Source of the DNA: Prevotella sp. DNF00663
Lineage (GTDB): Bacteria > Bacteroidota > Bacteroidia > Bacteroidales > Bacteroidaceae
Assembly (NCBI RefSeq): GCF_001553265.1
Contig: NZ_KQ960646.1
Location: 1 to 41,725 of the forward strand
Direction: 5' to 3'
DNA length: 41,725 nt
Of this stretch, positions 1-7,129 are shown piece after piece (position 1 is the stretch's first letter; each line of letters opens with the position of its first letter). A program made the translations under genes and the position numbers. The notes under the pieces are model-generated. The model did not search any database and was not told the origin of the DNA. It was given only the letters and a program-made list of their open reading frames with translations.

Positions 1-18
1 TGTTCTCGTAAGCGGATG

Positions 19-50
19 CAAAAGTAATAAGAAATATAATACCAACCAAA
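19..50 (-). promoter_or_regulatory. Bacteroidetes-type promoter firing off the left edge
   Basis: Read on the minus strand, a -33 TTTG (50-47) is followed after 20 nt by a -7 box TACTTTTG (26-19), a full match to the Bacteroidetes housekeeping consensus TTTG/TAnnTTTG. The start of transcription would fall near position 12, so the gene it drives lies outside the window to the left. The rest of 1-189 is AT-rich and holds no gene that I can see. Confidence 0.6.
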
Positions 51-189
51 TGTTTTGAAGAAAAAGTTTAGAAATTAATATCATTTTTCTAGCTTTTTGA
101 CAAAACCAACAAAGTGACTTTATTTTCACCTTATTATATATATAACATTTCTATTTCTCTTGCTTATCAAGTATCAATTTCATACCTCA

Positions 190-741
190 CTACAGCAAAC
201 TACGTTTTACTTCACATGGATTTCCTACAGCCAACGAGTCGTCCGGAATATCGTGCACAACTACCGAACCGGCTCCGATAATACATCTTTTACCTATCTT
301 CACACCGGGTAGAACTATCACTCCACCCCCTAACCAAGTATCTTCACCTATTACAATGGGATGAGATGTCTCTTGCGACTTCCTACGAGCCACATAATCC
401 ATCGGGTGTTGCGGCGTGTAGAACTGGCAAGCAGGCCCAACTTTCACATGGTCTTCAAATGTCACAGTGGCTCCATCGAGTACCACACAATTGTAATTAA
501 CAAACACATGATGCCCCATCCGTATGCCGTTGCCATGGTCACAGTGGAATGGCGGGCATACGGTAGAGTCATTCGGAATTCCGGGAATCAGGTCTTGAAT
601 CAGATCACGATACTCTTCACTATCAAGAGTCAGCGTCTGCAATCGAGCGCATATCTCTTTCGCATACGTCAAACTAGCCAATATCTCTGTATCGGAAAAG
701 TCGTATAACTGCTCCGACCGCATCTTCTGGAATTCCGTCAT
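190..741 (-). CDS. Sugar O-acetyltransferase (maltose/galactoside acetyltransferase type)
   Basis: A 183-residue left-handed beta-helix acetyltransferase of the LacA/Maa type, expected to move acetyl from acetyl-CoA to a sugar hydroxyl in the cytoplasm. The N-terminal helical part (about 1-55) fits the maltose acetyltransferase lead domain. Hexapeptide repeats follow (about 75-175), with the family's catalytic histidine in TPQHPMD (His112) and the late stretch GEDTWLGGGVIVLPGVKIG. Length is normal for the family (180-200). Its start lies 7 nt after the stop of the GH20 hexosaminidase gene on the same strand, so the two are almost certainly co-transcribed. A role in detoxifying or trapping released sugars is plausible, but the acceptor sugar cannot be read from the sequence. 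Confidence 0.88.
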   Translation of the reverse strand: MTEFQKMRSEQLYDFSDTEILASLTYAKEICARLQTLTLDSEEYRDLIQDLIPGIPNDSTVCPPFHCDHGNGIRMGHHVFVNYNCVVLDGATVTFEDHVKVGPACQFYTPQHPMDYVARRKSQETSHPIVIGEDTWLGGGVIVLPGVKIGKRCIIGAGSVVVHDIPDDSLAVGNPCEVKRSLL

Positions 742-748
742 ATTTACA

Positions 749-2704
749 TTATTTTGTTTCCCCAGCCTTCAGATAGCCTACTTTCAGATTGGTTATCACA
801 CTCTTGAACTGTCCGGCTTTCTGCAATGGGAATACAAGCGTACGCAGATAGTACATATCTCCACGCTTACCGAAGTTGACTTTCTTCACATCCAAGCTAC
901 TTACTTTCTTGCCATTCAGGTAGAGTACTGTATTTTCAGACGTACCTTCGATGGCTACATGAGCTTTCTCACCGGGATAAAGGTTCACACCAAAGTTATA
1001 CAGATAACCGTCGCGACTGAATCCAAGGAACCCACTAGCAGGATCAGCTAGATAGAATTTTGCCTCAGGAGACTCAAACAACACTGTTCCGGGAGCCTCC
1101 GGACAAGCATCTATATCAAATTCCACGCGGTAATTCCATCCCATTTGCTCAACACCTGTTTCCTGTCCGGGTGTCACTTGAGCCAACTGCAATGCGAAAT
1201 CTGCACCATGCTTACCAAGCACATTCTGCCCCACTGCCTCACTCAATCCTTGGCATTTATCCTTAAACTCGGCATAAGAGAATGTCGGTTTCGCCCCCGT
1301 CCACATTTTGGTAGCTAGTGCTTGCATAGAAGGCAATACACGATGATAAACATCTTGCAATCCTACACCATTGCCAACAATATCATTCCATACGGCAAAC
1401 ATACCACCTTTAATCTGCGGATAGCGTTCCGGGAACACCGCTCCATTGATATTGGCCGGCGTCCATTCTTTATAGAGTCGCTCATTCTCTAGGTAATCAT
1501 AATAGTAACCAGCCTTCGGAACTATGTAAACATCTCTATCAGGAATACTGATAATATCATAACCTAACTTCATCATCTCGTCAGGTTTTGCATAATCATT
1601 AGACCACGACTGCATCATCACATCTTTTACCTTGATTGGAGTCTTCCCATAAGCGTGGGTTTGTTGTCCCCAAACCATAGCCTTCTTACCGAAACTCTCT
1701 ACATAACGGATATATCTATCGGTGAAATAGCGGAATTTCTCGCGCAGTTCGGCAGTCTTGTTAGAATACTCATCGGTACCGATGTGCACCCATTTGCTGC
1801 GAAACACAGGATTTGGCCCCTCTATATATTCCTTGAACAGAGCATCCAAGAATGTATAAGTATCAGGGTTGAACAAATCAAGATGATCCATACCATACTC
1901 TTTGCTAGCCAAATCGGGACGATATTTCGTGATAGCCAATGAGTGAGCCGGCACGTCGATTTCCGGGATTATCTCCACACCTAGACTGTCGGCATACTTC
2001 TGCAACTCTATAAACTCTTTCTTAGTATAGAATCCATCACGCGCTGTCAGTCCGGGATATGTATCGCACTCCAATCTGAAAGCAGCCTGTGTCTTCATCC
2101 AATCATTATCAAAAAACTGCTTAAAACCACAGTCCGTCAAATGTATATGGAAAGTATTCATCTTATAGTATGACATCAATCGCACATACTGCCGCAACGA
2201 ACGCATGGGGAAGAACTTACGACCGCAGTCAAGCATAAAGCCACGAACTGCGTAATCAGGACTATCCATCAACGCACCACAAGGCAATGTATGCGCCACA
2301 CTTTGTTCCGCAATTTGCAGAATCGTACGTGTCGCCCAAAACAATCCTTTATTAGAAGGAGCCACTACCTTAGCCGACTCACCGATAGTCATGGTATAAC
2401 TCTCCACATTGGCGCCTTTCTTGGCTTTCACCGCGAACGCAATATCGCCTTTCTTGGCTTTCCCTTTCACGATAGGCAAGTGCTGTCCAAACATCGTAGC
2501 ATAATCATCGGCAAAGCGTTGTAGCGTTTCAAGCATCATGGCATCACCTTTCTCATACGTAATACGTGTAGGAGTAAACACCCCTTCAGTACCTTTCCAC
2601 GTCTTCAATTCGGGTACGGTAAACGGTTTTTCATTCACAGCCTGCATCAATATTGGCATGCAGAACAACAGACTAAATACAAAAGTCTTTTTCCAAAAGT
2701 TCAT
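749..2704 (-). CDS. GH20 beta-N-acetylhexosaminidase, secreted
   Basis: A 651-residue exo-beta-N-acetylhexosaminidase that would remove terminal GlcNAc or GalNAc from glycans by substrate-assisted catalysis. An N-terminal signal peptide (about 1-22) directs it out of the cytoplasm. The GH20b-type lead domain covers about 25-145 and the catalytic barrel starts near 150 (MLDCGRKFFP). FHIHLTD (185-191) and the catalytic pair Asp311-Glu312 in HIGTDEYS are visible. The usual motif is HIGGDE, so Thr310 replaces the second glycine. The C-terminal 130 residues look like a beta-sandwich (YLYNFGVNLYPGEKAHVAI). The sugar acetyltransferase gene follows after 7 nt. It belongs with the sulfatase and fucosidase remnants nearby in a host-glycan degradation theme. 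Confidence 0.93.
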   Translation of the reverse strand: MNFWKKTFVFSLLFCMPILMQAVNEKPFTVPELKTWKGTEGVFTPTRITYEKGDAMMLETLQRFADDYATMFGQHLPIVKGKAKKGDIAFAVKAKKGANVESYTMTIGESAKVVAPSNKGLFWATRTILQIAEQSVAHTLPCGALMDSPDYAVRGFMLDCGRKFFPMRSLRQYVRLMSYYKMNTFHIHLTDCGFKQFFDNDWMKTQAAFRLECDTYPGLTARDGFYTKKEFIELQKYADSLGVEIIPEIDVPAHSLAITKYRPDLASKEYGMDHLDLFNPDTYTFLDALFKEYIEGPNPVFRSKWVHIGTDEYSNKTAELREKFRYFTDRYIRYVESFGKKAMVWGQQTHAYGKTPIKVKDVMMQSWSNDYAKPDEMMKLGYDIISIPDRDVYIVPKAGYYYDYLENERLYKEWTPANINGAVFPERYPQIKGGMFAVWNDIVGNGVGLQDVYHRVLPSMQALATKMWTGAKPTFSYAEFKDKCQGLSEAVGQNVLGKHGADFALQLAQVTPGQETGVEQMGWNYRVEFDIDACPEAPGTVLFESPEAKFYLADPASGFLGFSRDGYLYNFGVNLYPGEKAHVAIEGTSENTVLYLNGKKVSSLDVKKVNFGKRGDMYYLRTLVFPLQKAGQFKSVITNLKVGYLKAGETK

Positions 2705-2735
2705 GATAATAGAAATTTGATATATTTTCTACCGG

Positions 2736-2743
2736 CAAAGTTA
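2736..2743 (-). promoter_or_regulatory. Candidate -7 box for the GH20-acetyltransferase unit
   Basis: CAAAGTTA on plus reads TAACTTTG on minus, matching TAnnTTTG, 32 nt before the GH20 start. I see no convincing -33 TTTG at the right distance, so this is a half-supported promoter. Confidence 0.35.
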
Positions 2744-2918
2744 ATCAATTTTCTGAAACAACATACATTTGATAACAAAATAAAAACTGGAAAAATGAAA
2801 GAAGAATATTTCTCCGGCTAAAAATAACATCCCCTTTCTTTGCAGCTCAAAATAGTACCTTATACGTATGTACGAATTCTATTCGCCTACATAGTACATT
2901 ACTTTACAAGAAAAAGTG

Positions 2919-2926
2919 TATCTTTG
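2919..2926 (+). promoter_or_regulatory. Candidate -7 box for the aspartic protease gene
   Basis: TATCTTTG matches the -7 consensus and lies 23 nt before the ATG at 2950, giving a leader of about 18 nt. The -33 region (about 2895) does not match TTTG well. Confidence 0.4.
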
Positions 2927-2949
2927 GCCTATCAACCAAAGTATACTAC

Positions 2950-4125
2950 ATGCGAAAAATCGCTTTTATCATACTTCTTTTTGCCACAATGCTGCCGGCA
3001 CTCTGCCAAATTCGTGGCTACAAAACCGACTTTCAACTGTCGAAAAAAGATTTCTGCGACACCATCGATATAGAATATAAGGATGGGCAAGTGTACGTTC
3101 CCGTCATGATGAATGGCCAACGTAGATGGTTCAACCTAGACACAGGAAGCGGCCAAGGCATAGTGTATCCTGAATCACCTATAGATTATTGGCGAGAATT
3201 AGGAAACGTGGTGTCGCGCGATGCCAACGGTATAGCCGACACAGTCAAAGTGATTCAGCTGCCCGACTTCCGTCTTGGCCAGCTTACAGTGTCGGGTTAT
3301 GTGGCCTCGATGATTGCCAACCGCCCCGTCAAAGCCAACTACGATACCATACTAGGGTTCGACTTATTCAGCAAAGGCATTTGTGCCAAGATAGACGTGC
3401 GGCACAAACAACTTATTATAACCGACAATCGCCATGCCTTCGAGCGCGAGCCGGGATACCGAATGAAGTACAAATTAAAATGGTTTGTGCCCTACGTTCT
3501 CATCAGTCCGTTTATACGCCATGTGGACGAAGTGCTATTCGACACTGGCGCTAAACCACTCTACACCATGAACAAAGAAAGTTTCGACCGACATGCTTAT
3601 AAGAGTAAGAACGTAGAATCACAGGTAGAAGGACGCACACAAGGCCGACAAAGTATCGGAATACATGGTACGGAGAAGTTTGACGAAGTGGCATTTCTGC
3701 ATCTCGACCGCTTGAAATGGGACGAGTTTGCATTTACCGACGTGCGAGCCATTACCATCCAAGGGGCTTCGCGCATCGGTGGGAGTATCTTGAAATATGG
3801 TTCCATCATTATCAATCCGTACAAGTAAAGCCTCATATTCAGCCCTTATAACAAGAAAGATAACGTGCACGTGGGCAACAAACCTATGGGTGTGGCCTTC
3901 GTTCCGCTACAGGGGAGAGCCTGTGTGGGACTCATCTTCGAGAAAAGTGCAGCCTATCAAGCCGGTCTGCACGAAGGAGACATCATCTTAAAGATTGACG
4001 GTCGTACCATTCCTACCTTCCAAGACTTCTTGAATTACAAGCTTGCGGAAAATCAACGTCACACCTTTACTGTGTTTGGAAAAAATGGAAAAACTCGGGA
4101 AGTGATGGTACCAGCCATACAATAG
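2950..4125 (+). pseudogene. Retropepsin-like aspartic protease with PDZ domain, split by an in-frame TAA
   Basis: One reading frame runs through 2950-4125 (391 residues if read through) and is broken only by a TAA at 3826-3828. The first part (292 residues) has a signal peptide (1-19) and two aspartic protease signatures, Asp64-Thr-Gly in FNLDTGSG and Asp198-Thr-Gly in VLFDTGA. Just after the stop the same frame continues SLIFSPYNKKD, then a PDZ domain (about 3880-4090; VGLIFEKSAAYQAGLHEGDI). The protease and PDZ parts belong together in known Bacteroidales secreted proteins of about 390-400 residues, and both sides of the stop look otherwise intact. A single change, for example CAA to TAA, would explain it. 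The PDZ part alone could start only from a GTG at 3865 and has no signal peptide. This could be a recent pseudogene, a protease that works without its PDZ, or a sequencing error. Confidence 0.75.
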
Positions 4126-4164
4126 TTCCCAAATCGCCCATCCTCTTTCAACATTTCTATGTCT

Positions 4165-4908
4165 TTACTCCACTAGAGCAGAAACTATCTTCACGTCCTT
4201 TATCAAATATTTTGCAGCATCAGTAGCCTCATCACAGCCATCAAGAGGAGGGCATTTGTCTTGATTGGGGGTATGTCGATTAGGTAGATTACGCCACTTT
4301 CCGGTACGTAGGCTGAGTCGCTCGACCGCTTCTACGGCATGAAGATTGGCATATTGCGTCCCACCTATTATATATGTCCCGGTGCCAAGAGCCGATACCG
4401 TGACCGAGAAATGCTCCCATGTCTGTGGACGATAGTGCCCAACGACTTCGCCACCCATCCGTATTTCCCCCCGATGGAATGAGAAGCTAACGGCACGATC
4501 GCCATGCCTATCGGTCACATCCACCTCAAACGGGTCGTCATTTTCTGCTTGTACCATGTAATCGAAAGCTATCTTGACACGCTTTGTAGCTTCAAACACG
4601 CGGATAGCACGTGCATAATCATAGCGGTCGGAATCGACCATACAGAGTTGATGAGCCTCATCTATGTACACATCTGCCCATTTCGGGCGATAAATATTCC
4701 AATTCTTGATGGGCGCACTCGGTGCTGTTTGGGCAAAATCATCGCCTACTGGTCCTTGCCAACACGTACGTGCGGGCAACTGAATACGGCTCACCCAAAT
4801 GTCTTCTTTGTTCACACTGTAGGTCAACCACGCACAACTATCATTGGGATTTTGCTCACCCTCGGTGATTCCTCGCACATAACAAGGCCCGAAATCCTTG
4901 TTCTCGGC
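4165..4908 (-). pseudogene. C-terminal remnant of a BNR/sialidase-like beta-propeller protein
   Basis: The minus frame here encodes about 245 residues that read as the C-terminal part of a secreted Bacteroidales BNR-repeat (sialidase-like) protein. They run from DFGPCYVRGITEGE through a typical propeller end, CAWLTYSVNKEDIWVSRI, into a lamin-G-like beta-sandwich (WNIYRPKWADV to the end, including YDYARAIRVFEATKRVKIAF). The 5' part of the gene is missing. The open frame continues to 5127, but beyond about 4908 it only reads the antisense of the fucosidase fragment, so the upstream residues are not real. No signal peptide or credible start remains. The exact family and substrate cannot be settled from this piece. 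It abuts the fucosidase remnant head to head. Confidence 0.7.
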
Positions 4909-5286
4909 GTCGGCCCTACTCCCGAAGGACTTATCCAACCCGAAGCTGTAGAACGATTGCACAAGATTGGCAACTGGATGCGTGCCAACGGAAAAGCTAT
5001 CTACAACACCGTCACCACGCCCAACTACCACGATGGCAACGTATGGTTTACCGCCAATAAGGACGGGCGCACGCTTTATGCAATCTATACGTTGGCCGAT
5101 GGTGAGACGCTTCCGTCTCAAATCCACTGGAAAGGTAACTTACCGAAAGGCAAAGTCGTACTGCTTTCCAACGGCAAAACATTGAAAACAAAGGTCAAAA
5201 ATGGCGAAGTAACCGTAACATTACCCACCAGTATGAAGTCGGAATCATTTGCTATGGCATTCGTTCTTCAAAAGAAGAGCGTTTGA
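4900..5286 (+). pseudogene. C-terminal remnant of a GH29 alpha-L-fucosidase
   Basis: About 128 residues match the end of a GH29 alpha-L-fucosidase. The late barrel motif is GVGPTPEGLIQPEAVERL (families usually have LLNVGPTPEG), followed by GNWMRANGKAIYNT and a C-terminal beta-sandwich that ends in AMAFVLQKK. All catalytic residues lie upstream in intact enzymes (about 430-600 residues) and are absent here, so no activity is expected. Upstream of about 4900 the plus frame is only the antisense of the BNR remnant. The piece ends normally with a TGA at 5284-5286, and a stem-loop lies 78 nt further on. It shows that the ancestral locus had a fucosidase divergent from the BNR gene. Confidence 0.8.
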
Positions 5287-5331
5287 TGAAGAATAAGGGC
5301 TACGAGATTATGGCTTATCGGCATAATTCCC

Positions 5332-5362
5332 ATTAACTCCCCCTAACTTCCTTTTAACACCT
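5332..5362 (-). repeat. Degenerate GGAGTTA decamer repeat (inverse orientation)
   Basis: On minus this reads as GTTAAAAGG, AAGTTAGG and GGAGTTA units spaced about 10 nt apart (plus-strand TAACTCC at 5334 and TAACTTC at 5344). It resembles, in the opposite orientation, the clearer array at 22813-22849 and is probably the same dispersed family. Confidence 0.45.
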
Positions 5363-5363
5363 T

Positions 5364-5400
5364 CATCCCCTTCTCTCGGTACAAACGAGGGAAGGGGATG
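5364..5400. terminator. Bidirectional stem-loop terminator
   Basis: A 15-nt arm at 5364-5378 (CATCCCCTTCTCTCG) pairs with 5386-5400 with a single mismatch (G-T wobble possible) around a 7-nt loop. It lies between the fucosidase remnant (plus) and the sulfatase stop (minus), where a shared terminator for converging units is expected. Confidence 0.65.
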
Positions 5401-5407
5401 AACTGTT

Positions 5408-6949
5408 TTACTTCGGTAATGTCACCGGATAATCCTCACTATCCACGTGCTCGGAGAGGATAATACGCTTCATCTGATCCACAATATCGGGATGCTCTGC
5501 TGCCACATCATGGTCTTCGTGAATATCGGCAGACAAGTTATAAAGATGAGGAACACCCTTGATAACTACCATTTTCCACTCTCCCATGCGCAGAGCCATT
5601 TGGTTGGTCTCCGAAAACTCCCAATATAAATAGGAGTGTCTTAGCTTCTGTTCGCCACCCAAGAGCGTAGGCAAGAACGAGATACCATCAAAGTAATCCG
5701 TCTTCTTTGCACGATTGGCATATCGACGCTTATAATCTTTTACGCCGGCCAAGTCGCAAAACGTAGGCATCAAGTCGTAGAACGCTATCATTGCATCGCT
5801 CACTTCCCCGGCTTTTACATGTCCCGGCCATCGCACGATAAACGGAATCCGAATGCCACCCTCGTAACATTGCCGTTTCAGTCCGCGCAATTTGCCATCC
5901 CGACCAAAGAATGTTGGGTCGGCACCACCCTCTTCATGAGGGCCGTTATCAGAAGTAAAGATAACGATGGTATTATCTTCGAGTCCTTTCTCCTTCAACT
6001 TTGCCAATACTTCTCCCACATATTTGTCGAGTCGACTAATCATGGCTGCAAACTGAGCATGCGTGTGTTCGGTAGCATTATAGCGCGAACCGCGATTCCC
6101 GCCCCATGTCTTATCTGTGAAAAACTTCTTCTCATAACGCTCTAAAAGCGAATCGTCGGGTTGTACCAACTCGGCATGAGGCAGTGTGTAAGTCAATATA
6201 CCACAGAAAGGACGCCCTTTCTGCTGCTTATCGAGCCACGCCATAGCCTCTTGATGTATCAAGTCGGCCGAGTATTGTGGGCGTTTCCGATAGTCGCGAC
6301 CATACATCGGATACTGTATATTATCCTCTAATACCACACGCGACACAGCCGTATCGCCCGCCTCCCTGCTATACTTATTCAGGAAATTGGGGAAATACAG
6401 ATGTGCTTGGAACTGGCAGATATAGCCGAAAAACTCGTCCACACCGCGCTTATCGGGCGTAGAAACCGATCCTTCATAGCCTCCGGCCCATTTTCCAAAC
6501 ATTCCCGTGGTATAACCGTTGGCTCGAAGTATCTCCGGAATAATCACATGGTCGGGATCGTAAGGTTGCTGCCCCACGACACTGTAATCCTCATTTTGCC
6601 CATACATCACCCTTGCACTCTCCGCCCAATACTCCTTATTGCCACGTACAAGGGTATGTCCGGCATGCTGTCCGGTCATAAAACAGGCCCTCGAAGGTGC
6701 GCTCACCGGCGCCCCGGCATACGCTTGTGTGAATCGCATACCGTCGCGTGCCATACCATCTATGTTCGGTGTGGCGATGTAAGGTTGTCCATAACATCCC
6801 AAATCACCATACCCCATATCATCGCACATGATGTAGATAATATTCGGTTTCTGTACCTTCCGAGCATAAGAAGGAACCACAGCTGCCAGCGACAAAGTCC
6901 CGACGGCCAGCGTCATTTTATTCATTTCCATCATTTTATATATTTTCAT
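5408..6949 (-). CDS. Secreted serine-type sulfatase (arylsulfatase family S1)
   Basis: A 513-residue sulfatase expected to hydrolyse sulfate esters on a glycan in the periplasm or at the surface. A signal peptide ends near residue 29 (VVPSYARK). The metal-binding Asp43-Asp44 lie in CDDMGYGD. The active-site signature is Ser83-Ala-Pro85-Ser-Arg87, the S-x-P-x-R type whose serine must be oxidised to formylglycine by the radical-SAM enzyme anSME; I see no anSME gene in the window. Lys153 (FGKW), His258 (TLPHAE) and Asp334-Asn335 (SDNGPH) are present, so the active site looks complete. It is 180 nt after susD of the same-strand PUL and fits as its sulfatase. The ATG at 6949 is followed by a second in-frame ATG cluster at residues 6-12. 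The sulfation position it attacks cannot be read here. Confidence 0.93.
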   Translation of the reverse strand: MKIYKMMEMNKMTLAVGTLSLAAVVPSYARKVQKPNIIYIMCDDMGYGDLGCYGQPYIATPNIDGMARDGMRFTQAYAGAPVSAPSRACFMTGQHAGHTLVRGNKEYWAESARVMYGQNEDYSVVGQQPYDPDHVIIPEILRANGYTTGMFGKWAGGYEGSVSTPDKRGVDEFFGYICQFQAHLYFPNFLNKYSREAGDTAVSRVVLEDNIQYPMYGRDYRKRPQYSADLIHQEAMAWLDKQQKGRPFCGILTYTLPHAELVQPDDSLLERYEKKFFTDKTWGGNRGSRYNATEHTHAQFAAMISRLDKYVGEVLAKLKEKGLEDNTIVIFTSDNGPHEEGGADPTFFGRDGKLRGLKRQCYEGGIRIPFIVRWPGHVKAGEVSDAMIAFYDLMPTFCDLAGVKDYKRRYANRAKKTDYFDGISFLPTLLGGEQKLRHSYLYWEFSETNQMALRMGEWKMVVIKGVPHLYNLSADIHEDHDVAAEHPDIVDQMKRIILSEHVDSEDYPVTLPK

Positions 6950-6956
6950 GCTTCTG

Positions 6957-6991
6957 CAAAAATACTGTTTTTTATTGAATTGAGTCCCAAA
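6957..6991 (-). promoter_or_regulatory. Weak candidate promoter for the sulfatase
   Basis: On minus, TATTTTTG (6964-6957) fits TAnnTTTG and TTTG (6991-6988) lies 23 nt upstream, slightly longer than the usual 19-21. The -7 box sits only 7 nt before the ATG at 6949, so a transcript from it would be almost leaderless. Co-transcription from susD is the alternative. Confidence 0.3.
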
Positions 6992-7013
6992 ACCTCCCCA
7001 TACCTATCTATCA

Positions 7014-7035
7014 GGCGAATGCAATTCTCCCCTAC
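7014..7035. repeat. Dispersed GGCGAATGCAATTC repeat, copy 1
   Basis: GGCGAATGCAATTC followed by TCCCCTAC occurs here and again, with one base different after the core, at 41500-41521. Its core is near-palindromic. Such motifs are common interspersed repeats in intergenic DNA. Confidence 0.55.
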
Positions 7036-7067
7036 AAACAGACATAAGTACTTATGGTAGGCACGAA

Positions 7068-7091
7068 GAGACGGTGTATATACACCGTCTC
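7068..7091. terminator. 24-nt perfect palindrome after susD, terminator-like
   Basis: GAGACGGTGTAT at 7068-7079 is followed by its exact reverse complement at 7080-7091. It lies 38 nt past the susD stop on minus, before the sulfatase. It lacks a clear U-tract on the minus strand, so it may attenuate transcription rather than end it, or act as a 3' stabiliser. Confidence 0.5.
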
Positions 7092-7129
7092 CCTATGCTT
7101 GTCTCGTTTACAAACAATACTGTTTGCCC

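Noticed and set aside
4504..4899. Upstream part of the plus-strand frame that ends as the fucosidase fragment
   Set aside because: It is antisense to the BNR remnant and has no fucosidase features.
4911..5127. N-terminal 72 residues of the minus-strand frame at 4165-5127
   Set aside because: They are the antisense of the fucosidase fragment; the protein-like pattern of the BNR remnant begins only at about 4908.
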